Assembly: GCA_028284285.1 (NCBI GenBank)
Contig: JANQSA010000056.1
Span: forward strand, 62,001 to 126,000
DNA length: 64,000 nt
Reading direction: 5' to 3'
Origin: Croceivirga sp.
GTDB taxonomy: Bacteria; Bacteroidota; Bacteroidia; Flavobacteriales; Flavobacteriaceae
The notes beneath the pieces were generated by a model. The model made no database searches. It was not told where the DNA came from and saw only the letters and a program-made list of their open reading frames with translations. The position numbers and the translations under genes are program-made. How positions within the stretch are numbered: the first letter of the stretch is position 1; each line of letters begins with the position of its first letter. Shown one piece after another: positions 58,959-64,000 of the stretch.

Positions 58959-59252
58959 ATGTCAAGTTTTAGTGAAATCATTGCGGGAGATAAACCTGTA
59001 CTTATCGATTTTTTTGCGGAATGGTGTGGGCCCTGCAAAATGATGCCTCCTATTCTCAAGGAGGTGAAACAACAATTGGGGGAAGAGGTAAAAATCATTA
59101 AAATTGATGTGGACAAAAACCCAAAGATTGCCGAGAAATACCAAATCCGGGGTGTGCCTACGCTTATGATCTTTAAACGGGGGCAGATGCTATGGCGACA
59201 ATCCGGGGTGATCCCTTCAGAGGAGTTGGTCAATCAGTTGAAAAGCGTTTAA
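58959..59252 (+). CDS. trxA: Thioredoxin
   Basis: 97 aa from ATG 58959 (the frame opens with TTG at 58944). Active site WCGPC in [16 protein letters not shown], cis-Pro in RGVPTLMIF, Gly/Lys end region. Slightly shorter than classic thioredoxin. It could reduce persulfides on rhodaneses and on the regulator, completing the sulfur-handling set. Confidence 0.95.
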   Translation: MSSFSEIIAGDKPVLIDFFAEWCGPCKMMPPILKEVKQQLGEEVKIIKIDVDKNPKIAEKYQIRGVPTLMIFKRGQMLWRQSGVIPSEELVNQLKSV

Positions 59253-59259
59253 TTAAAAT

Positions 59260-60129
59260 TCAGGTTTTTTTAAAGCCATATACCAATTGCCTCCAAAAAT
59301 CTTTTGGCATCTTTTCATCTCCGGGATAGCCCAAAGGTATCTCACCGCTGTCCTCCGGGATATAATTGGTCCTGAAAATATAATCCCAAAGACTTAGGCT
59401 AATCCCAAAATTGACCCCAAAGCTTTCTTTTGGAAGCGCATAAGAATGATGATACAGGTGCATCACGGGATTGTTGAACAGATATTTTAGAGGACCGTAG
59501 GTAAGTTTAATGTTAGCATGGTTTAAATGGCCTATGGCAATAGCCGCAAAGTGGACAATATAGGCTTGCTCGGGCTCAAAACCGCCCAGGAGCATTACCC
59601 CAAAAGTTTTTAGCGGTTTGTACAAGATATTTTCCATCCAATGGTAGCGTAAATGTGCTGCAAATCCCATCTCCTTTACGCTGTGATGTACCTGGTGAAA
59701 CCGCCAAAGTATTGGAAACTTATGAAGGCAAACATGGGTGAACCATTGCACAAAATCCAGCAGCACAAAAAAGACGAGCAATTCTGCCCAAACCGGCCAA
59801 TCCGTTGTGTCCAATATAGCGAGACTACTTGCGGTAACACCAATCTGTCCAAAAAGGACGTTCAGTATTTTATACACACCACTTATGACTATAGTAAAAA
59901 TGAAGAAGTTAAAAAACATATAGAAACCGTCCAGCCAAAAATCCTTTCTAAAAATAGACTGGTCTTTTCGCCAGGGGAAAATGATCTCCAACAACCAAAC
60001 CACTAAGGAAATGGCCACAAGACCCCAGAAATAGTTTTTATACCAGGGCACTTGAAAGAGGATCGATTTCCAGGTGTAGTCTACGGTGCCGTTAAAGGCT
60101 TTTAAAAAGGCATCTAAATACACTTCCAT
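59260..60129 (-). CDS. Sterol desaturase/fatty acid hydroxylase-family membrane protein
   Basis: 289 aa with four or so membrane helices and the His-rich di-iron motifs: HVCLH, then HQVHHS, and HLYHHSYALP, the order of the fatty acid hydroxylase superfamily. It hydroxylates or desaturates a lipid. It follows the cytochrome c gene by 2 bp and so is the third gene of the sulfite dehydrogenase operon; how lipid modification joins sulfite oxidation is unclear. Confidence 0.88.
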   Translation of the reverse strand: MEVYLDAFLKAFNGTVDYTWKSILFQVPWYKNYFWGLVAISLVVWLLEIIFPWRKDQSIFRKDFWLDGFYMFFNFFIFTIVISGVYKILNVLFGQIGVTASSLAILDTTDWPVWAELLVFFVLLDFVQWFTHVCLHKFPILWRFHQVHHSVKEMGFAAHLRYHWMENILYKPLKTFGVMLLGGFEPEQAYIVHFAAIAIGHLNHANIKLTYGPLKYLFNNPVMHLYHHSYALPKESFGVNFGISLSLWDYIFRTNYIPEDSGEIPLGYPGDEKMPKDFWRQLVYGFKKT

Positions 60130-60131
60130 AG

Positions 60132-60623
60132 TTATTGCAATTCATACCATTCAATAGGGCTAAGATTTTCACGTCTTCCTTTTTTTTGAGGCGCATAGTA
60201 GGTGGCAAGATACTCTACAATAATGGCCTCATTTTTGCCCAGGTCCCAAAGGTTCTGTGTCTCTTGCATCCATTGGATAGTAGCTTGCCAGCCTTCCCGG
60301 GTCATTCGGTTTTGGGTGACCAGCTTTGCAGAATGGCAATTGGTACAGTTGTTCACCACAGTCATAAGACCTTCTCCTTCTACAAACCCGGTTCTGAGAT
60401 GCACCCCATTTTCAATTGTATCAAAATCGTTATCTTCTTCCACATCGGGGATAGGGGTTTCCGAAAGTTCTACTTTTGGCCTGGGATGAAATGCAGACAG
60501 CGTTGGGTCTACCATGAGGTAGAGTACTATTCCGGCTATTGCCCCAAAGAAGAGAAAAAGGATAACGCCCAATTTTCGGATCTGCCTGGCGGTTTCTTCA
60601 AATTTTTGTGGCCTTTTCATCAC
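60132..60623 (-). CDS. Membrane-anchored monohaem cytochrome c, SorB-like
   Basis: 163 aa. N-terminal membrane anchor (LGVILFLFFGAIAGIVLYLMV), then NNCTNCHSAKLVTQN with the Cys-x2-Cys-His haem site (about residue 95) and a distal Met in NRMTREGWQATIQWMQE or nearby. The short c domain is like the cytochrome subunit of sulfite dehydrogenases (SorB, SoxD-like), which takes electrons from the Mo subunit. Overlaps the upstream gene by 4 bp (ATGA type), so 1:1 production is likely. Confidence 0.88.
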   Translation of the reverse strand: MMKRPQKFEETARQIRKLGVILFLFFGAIAGIVLYLMVDPTLSAFHPRPKVELSETPIPDVEEDNDFDTIENGVHLRTGFVEGEGLMTVVNNCTNCHSAKLVTQNRMTREGWQATIQWMQETQNLWDLGKNEAIIVEYLATYYAPQKKGRRENLSPIEWYELQ

Positions 60624-61840
60624 CCTATCTTTACAGCAATTCTATGACAAGCATTATTTAAATAGCCTTTGGGATTCCAGCCCGGCAATACCATAGGTTG
60701 GCTCTTCCCCTGGCTATCCGTGGCCTTTGCCCAAACTTCATAGTATCCCTCTTCGGGAAATGCAATCGTGGCGCTAAAATGCTGCCAGGCTAAACGATTG
60801 ACCGGCTTTTCCAAAGGGCAATCCCGCCATGTACTCCCAAAATCGATCGAGTACTGCATCCTGCTTACTTCCAGTTCTCCGGCCCATGCATGACCTCTGA
60901 TCCTCAACTCCTGACCTTTTTTAAGCAAAGCGCCGGTTTTGGGGAAGGTAATCAAGGATTTCACGGGCATTGATTCTATAATGCACATTTCTTCATCCGG
61001 CACCTTTTCACCCGGAGCTACAGGGTGGCAGGGGATTCGGTAGGAACTTCCGGTCATTTTGGCACCGTCATGTACTTTATCGCGGACGCTAATACGTTTT
61101 AGCCATTTGCCTGAAGCAGAGGCCGGCCAACCACCGCAAACCAGTCGTAAGGGATGTCCGTGAACCAGGGGAATATCCTTTCCATTCATTTTAAAAGCGA
61201 TCAAGGTCTCGTCCTGCAATGCTTTTTTCATGGGGACTCCACGGGAAATAGGTGCTTTGCCGGCATCTCCGCTTAAATGAGTGTCAGCCGCATGATAGCC
61301 AATGTATACGGCGTTTTCCCCAAAACCCACATCTTCCAAAATATCTCGAAGACGGATACCGGTCCATTGTGCACAGGAAACCGCCCCAACGGTCCATTGG
61401 TTTCCTTTGGCCGGAGGATTGAACTCGCTCCTCCCATTACCACCGCATTCCAGGGTCAATTGATAGGTGTGTGTCCCGAAGGCTCTTTTAAGTTCCTCTA
61501 AAGTGTAGCGTTTCGGCCGTTTTACGGCTTCACCATCTATGGTCAGGGTCCAGGTATCAGGATCAATACGTTCCGGAATCTTTCCATTATTGCGAATGAA
61601 CATGTATTTATTAGGAGTAACCTTGTCATCCAGTAAGTGAGCCTGTGCTTCCATATTCCAGGGTCTGTCATTCAGGATCACCATTTGTTTATCCTTATCG
61701 AACAGCTTGAACGGATCAGGATCCTGGAGCCCCAAGGGGATATAGCCCTTTGGCATCAGCTTGCCAAAAACTACAGGAGCCCCTAAAATACTTCCCATAG
61801 CAACAAAAGAAAGTGAACTTGTAAATTTTCTCCTATCCAT
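60620..61840 (-). CDS. Molybdopterin sulfite dehydrogenase/oxidase, SorA-like
   Basis: 406 aa from ATG 61840 (MDRRKFTSSLSFVAMGSIL); the longer frame to 61900 crosses the promoter. Twin-arginine-like signal (DRRKF) for export of the folded cofactor enzyme. Mo-cofactor domain with the Mo-ligand Cys in LECGGNGRSEF, then YIGYHAADTHLSGDAG, HGHPLRLVCGGWPA, and a C-terminal dimerisation domain. It oxidises sulfite to sulfate in the periplasm and passes electrons to the cytochrome c. This ends the path from persulfide to sulfate. Confidence 0.92.
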   Translation of the reverse strand: MDRRKFTSSLSFVAMGSILGAPVVFGKLMPKGYIPLGLQDPDPFKLFDKDKQMVILNDRPWNMEAQAHLLDDKVTPNKYMFIRNNGKIPERIDPDTWTLTIDGEAVKRPKRYTLEELKRAFGTHTYQLTLECGGNGRSEFNPPAKGNQWTVGAVSCAQWTGIRLRDILEDVGFGENAVYIGYHAADTHLSGDAGKAPISRGVPMKKALQDETLIAFKMNGKDIPLVHGHPLRLVCGGWPASASGKWLKRISVRDKVHDGAKMTGSSYRIPCHPVAPGEKVPDEEMCIIESMPVKSLITFPKTGALLKKGQELRIRGHAWAGELEVSRMQYSIDFGSTWRDCPLEKPVNRLAWQHFSATIAFPEEGYYEVWAKATDSQGKSQPMVLPGWNPKGYLNNACHRIAVKIG

Positions 61841-61863
61841 AATCCGGCGGATTGAAATATAAC

Positions 61864-61937
61864 TCAAAATACGGTTCCAGGGACTCCGGCAATGTAACAA
61901 AAGTTACATCAATTAGGAAAGACCTTGATTACTTTTG
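61864..61937. promoter_or_regulatory. GTAAC-type box serving two divergent promoters
   Basis: TGTAAC-aaaa-GTTACA at 61893-61908, perfect. On the minus strand TAttTTGA lies at 61871-61864 (for the sulfite dehydrogenase operon); on the plus strand TActTTTG lies at 61930-61937. Both -7 elements are 29.5 bp from the centre. Confidence 0.78.
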
Positions 61938-61940
61938 GGA

Positions 61941-62039
61941 ATGAAGTTTACAAAGTGGCAAAAATTGACAATGGTTTGTTTTTTATGTTTAGCCCCGGTG
62001 ATTTTAATGGTGTTACTAATCGAAGGGGTAAATAATTAG
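61941..62039 (+). CDS. 32-aa membrane peptide, probably leaderless
   Basis: ATG at 61941, stop at 62037-62039. The product begins MKFTKWQKLTMVCFLC and continues with a single hydrophobic helix (LAPVILMVLLIEGVNN). The predicted transcription start (about 61942, from a perfect TAnnTTTG) falls at the ATG, so translation would be leaderless, or the ORF is not used. No family known; the promoter is under the sulfur-type box. It may help the sulfite or cytochrome system. Confidence 0.5.
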   Translation: MKFTKWQKLTMVCFLCLAPVILMVLLIEGVNN

Positions 62040-62128
62040 AGGATGAAACGAACATGAATTTTTTTAATCAAAAATTCGTACGATGGATGATTAAAATAAA
62101 TTCATGAGAGAACGAGTGCAACGAGTGC

Positions 62129-62186
62129 CTGCCTGCCGCAGGCAGGGTCGCATCGGTTCTTAAACCTGCCCGACGCAGGCGGGTTT
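62129..62186. repeat. REP-like inverted repeats, terminator-like
   Basis: Two hairpins: CCTGCCTGCCGCAGGCAGG (62132-62150) and AAACCTGCC, 7 nt, GGCGGGTTT (62162-62186) followed by TT. A related CCTGCC/GGCAGA element lies near 24795-24814. Such sequences are dispersed in flavobacterial genomes. It separates the 32-aa peptide from the DUF2892 gene. Confidence 0.6.
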
Positions 62187-62226
62187 TTAAGTATCCTATT
62201 ATCAAATAGTTAAAAATTTTAAACAG

Positions 62227-62433
62227 ATGAAAAAGAATATGGGCGGTGTTGACCGCATCATTCGGTTTACTGTAGCTATTGGGGTAGGAGTATTGTATTA
62301 TTTTGGAATACTATCCGGAACGATAGCCTACGTGCTTCTTACTCTGGCAGTTATTTTTCTACTTACCAGTTTTGTTAGTTTTTGCCCGCTGTATTCCTTA
62401 TTTGGTTTGAGTACATGCAAGGTCAAAAAATGA
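62227..62433 (+). CDS. DUF2892 inner-membrane protein (YgaP-like membrane part)
   Basis: 68 aa. Start MKKNMGGVDRIIRFTVAIGVG, two membrane helices and a CPLYSLFGLSTC end: the DUF2892 signature. In YgaP this unit is fused to a rhodanese, and stand-alone copies occur beside rhodanese and sulfur genes, which fits this position. It may aid transport or handling of sulfur species at the membrane. Confidence 0.9.
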   Translation: MKKNMGGVDRIIRFTVAIGVGVLYYFGILSGTIAYVLLTLAVIFLLTSFVSFCPLYSLFGLSTCKVKK

Positions 62434-62466
62434 GGGTTGATTTGGTCGGTCGGTTGGTTGATGGAT

Positions 62467-62498
62467 AAAGACCACCCTGCAACAGCGGGGTGGTCTTT
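62467..62498 (+). terminator. Rho-independent terminator after DUF2892
   Basis: Stem AAAGACCACCC (62467-62477), 10-nt loop, GGGTGGTCTTT (62488-62498), followed by ATTTCTAT. The 11-bp stem is perfect. Confidence 0.85.
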
Positions 62499-62586
62499 AT
62501 TTCTATATTGAGGAGGAGAAATTGAGATATATCATTTTCTATGCCCTCTTTTGAGAGTACATTCGAAAAAATTCGATTACCTGGTT

Positions 62587-62715
62587 ATGAAAGCAATATA
62601 TGCCTTACCTCTGGTTTCCTGGAACAATGGAATACTTATGATTGCTGTTTTTGCATGTGTGGTGGTTGCGCTTGTGGCTGCTGTTCTACTGATGATGCGA
62701 AGCGGCAAAAAATAG
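62587..62715 (+). CDS. 42-aa single-pass membrane peptide
   Basis: ATG 62587, TAG 62713-62715. The product begins MKAIYALPLVSWNNGILMIA and continues with a hydrophobic helix (VFACVVVALVAAVLLMM), closing RSGKK. Short N-terminal out, basic C-terminal in, so single-pass. The form MKAIYALPLVSWNNGI is, as far as I recall, conserved among flavobacteria, and the reading frame has silent-site freedom typical of coding sequence. The overlapping 76-aa Cys-rich frame is a shadow of it. Function unknown. Confidence 0.7.
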   Translation: MKAIYALPLVSWNNGILMIAVFACVVVALVAAVLLMMRSGKK

Positions 62716-63026
62716 CACACGTGCTATTGGAGTTGTGGAACCTTTTCATTTTGTCTATCCTGGTTCGGTAGAGTCATATAGTATCGGCAGAACCATACTG
62801 CTGCTCCTTTCCCTGAGTTATTGTAAATCACGTTCGGTGATTTACTTCATGTGGTCTTTCCGTTTTTACCGAAAGTAGTACTGGTTGGATGTTTTGATAC
62901 TTCCTTTTTTTTAAGTCGGATACGAAATCCAAAGTTTTACCTGCCCTAATTCTCCTTAACGGTAACCGATGTTACTGCACAGCCGAATTTACGCTGATAC
63001 TTTTGGGGCAATTAGTGAAGTGTATC
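62716..63026. promoter_or_regulatory. 311-bp spacer with tolC promoter, box and hairpin
   Basis: It has no gene. A hairpin with 9-bp arms, GTAAATCAC-gttcg-GTGATTTAC, at 62823-62845 may be a terminator-like or regulatory structure for the 42-aa gene. The GTAAC-type box and -7 element of tolC occupy 62962-63005. Confidence 0.5.
62962..63005 (+). promoter_or_regulatory. GTAAC-type box and perfect -7 element for the TolC-family gene
   Basis: GTAAC-cgat-GTTAC at 62962-62975 and TActTTTG at 62998-63005; centre to T is 29.5 bp. Predicted transcription start is about 63010, 17 nt before the ATG. Confidence 0.8.
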
Positions 63027-64000
63027 ATGAATAAATTATCAGCTATTGTCCTTTTGGGTTTGCTTTTCGGATATAACGGCCTTGCCCAGGAAGAGCAGCT
63101 TATTTCATTAGAGGAAGTTTTGGGCAGAGTGCAAAAGGCAAATACGAACATTAAGATTTCCGGTCTGGAAGCAGAAGCGGCTAAAGCGGATTACAGTATG
63201 AGCAATACCGTGTTTTTGCCGGATATTTCGGTCTCGCATACCGGTATTACCACAACAAATCCATTAACGGCCTTTGGCGCCAGACTCAACCAGGAAATTC
63301 TAACATCTGAAGATTTTAATCCGCTGTTGTTGAATGACCCCGACAGAATTGAAAATTTTGCCACCATAATTTCCATACAGCAGCCGCTTATCAATATGGA
63401 TGGAATATTCAAAAGAAAAGCGGCGAGATCTACTTTTCGTGCAAAGGAATTGCAATTTCAACGCACCCGGGAATATATCAACTTTGAAGCCCAAAATGCA
63501 TATATGCAACTGCAATTGGCATACAAAGTGGTAGAGGTACTGGAAAAGGCAAATGGCGCTGCCAGGGCCAATGAAAAACTTGCCAAAGATTATTACCACC
63601 AGGGCCTGATTCAAAAAGCGGATTGGCTACAGGCACAGGTAAGGACAGCCGAGGTGAGCAACCAGTTGGAACAGGCCAGGAGCAATAGGAAAAACACTTC
63701 GGACTATCTCGCTTTTTTAATGGATGCGGACCAAATGATACAGTACCGGCCTAAGGTGGAATTGCTTCCTGATTCAAAAGTGACCGTAGGGGAAAGTACA
63801 GGTTTGGAAAACCGTGCGGATGTACAGGCGATGCAAAAGGCTGTTGATGCTTTTACTTCACACTACCGTGCGGGGAAAATGACGTTTTTGCCCAGATTAA
63901 ATGCTTTTGGATCCTACGAATTATATGATCAGGAGTTCCTTCAAACCAATGCCAGAGGGTACACCATTGGCGCAAGCTTAAGCTGGGATGTTTTCAAGGG
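63027..64000 (+). CDS. TolC-family outer-membrane efflux protein (3' end outside window)
   Basis: 324 codons visible from ATG 63027. Signal peptide (MNKLSAIVLLGLLFGYNGLAQ), then ISLEEVLGRVQKANTNIKISGLEAEAAKAD, the usual first helix of outer-membrane efflux proteins, and the repeating helical YINFEAQNAYMQLQLAYKVVEVLEKA and ASLSWDVFKG near the break. It is the outer channel of an RND or ABC export system, whose other genes should follow beyond 64000. Its promoter has the GTAAC-type box, so the efflux pump should react to the same signal as the sulfur genes. Confidence 0.92.
   Translation, partial: MNKLSAIVLLGLLFGYNGLAQEEQLISLEEVLGRVQKANTNIKISGLEAEAAKADYSMSNTVFLPDISVSHTGITTTNPLTAFGARLNQEILTSEDFNPLLLNDPDRIENFATIISIQQPLINMDGIFKRKAARSTFRAKELQFQRTREYINFEAQNAYMQLQLAYKVVEVLEKANGAARANEKLAKDYYHQGLIQKADWLQAQVRTAEVSNQLEQARSNRKNTSDYLAFLMDADQMIQYRPKVELLPDSKVTVGESTGLENRADVQAMQKAVDAFTSHYRAGKMTFLPRLNAFGSYELYDQEFLQTNARGYTIGASLSWDVFK

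Noticed and set aside
62541-62771. 76-aa Cys-rich plus-strand frame
   Set aside because: It overlaps the 42-aa frame at 62587-62715, which has a proper membrane-protein pattern; the Cys run comes from reading GCTG/TGTT codons out of frame.
1-64000. tRNA, rRNA, integrase, transposase or attachment sites
   Set aside because: None recognised on either strand, so the Rhs/secretion block cannot be called a phage or integrative element from this window.

Overview
The window looks like a chromosomal segment of a marine-type flavobacterium (Bacteroidota, Flavobacteriaceae-like). The signs are moderate G+C, many promoters carrying the Bacteroidota -7 element TAnnTTTG, weak Shine-Dalgarno sequences, very short or absent leaders, and typical families (SpvB/Rhs pairs, tail-fibre-like lipid-free secreted proteins, Crp/Fnr regulators of Bacteroidota type). 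I saw no rRNA, tRNA, CRISPR array or intact insertion sequence.

Region 1 (about 0.1-18.7 kb, with outliers at 45.6-50.0 kb) is a stress/low-energy island. It holds eleven two-domain universal stress proteins, an Hsp20, a cardiolipin synthase, a D-lactate dehydrogenase, two response regulators fused to Crp/Fnr-type DNA-binding modules, a PAS histidine kinase, DUF2267, TerB-like and small coiled-coil proteins, and a CbpA/CbpM co-chaperone operon. Fifteen palindromes TGAY-N4-RTCA (the FNR/FixK core) lie upstream of these genes. Each has its centre exactly 29.5 bp from the first base of a -7 hexamer-like element, which puts it at about -41.5 from the predicted start of transcription. This looks like one regulon, probably driven by the RR-Crp fusions. 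The kinase has a FixL-like PAS with a His-Asp pair, so the system may be a two-protein version of FixL/FixJ/FixK.

Region 2 (19.2-45.6 kb) is a type II secretion/type IV pilus-like machine split in two. Minus-strand genes for GspF, three pseudopilin-like proteins, a GspC/PilP-like protein and two lipoproteins lie at 19.5-24.6 kb. Plus-strand genes for a pseudopilin, prepilin peptidase, GspE, secretin GspD, GspL/PilN-like and GspM-like proteins lie at 39.3-45.6 kb. Between them sits a seven-gene minus-strand operon. It encodes a tail-fibre-like protein, a Skp-like chaperone, two small envelope proteins, a 1702-aa SpvB/Rhs-type protein, an 1852-aa protein joining plant-type leucine-rich repeats, an Ig domain and an Rhs core to a variable tail, and a small AT-rich gene in the immunity position. 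A degraded WG-repeat gene and a 65-bp relic of another Rhs gene lie nearby.

Region 3 (50.2-53.0 kb) holds an SDR oxidoreductase, a TetR-family regulator and an aldehyde dehydrogenase. Region 4 (53.1-64.0 kb) is a sulfane-sulfur and sulfite oxidation module: a cysteine-bearing Crp/Fnr regulator, a SulP anion transporter, a CstB-like persulfide dioxygenase-rhodanese, an HMA protein, two more rhodaneses, a TPMT-like thiol methyltransferase, a thioredoxin, and a sulfite dehydrogenase with its cytochrome c and a fatty acid hydroxylase-family protein. It ends with a DUF2892 protein, two tiny membrane peptides and the start of a TolC-family gene. Five promoters here carry a second palindrome, close to GTAAC-N4-GTTAC, at the same 29.5-bp distance from the -7 element. 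I propose that the local Crp/Fnr protein, with Val where FNR has Glu in the recognition helix, reads this site.
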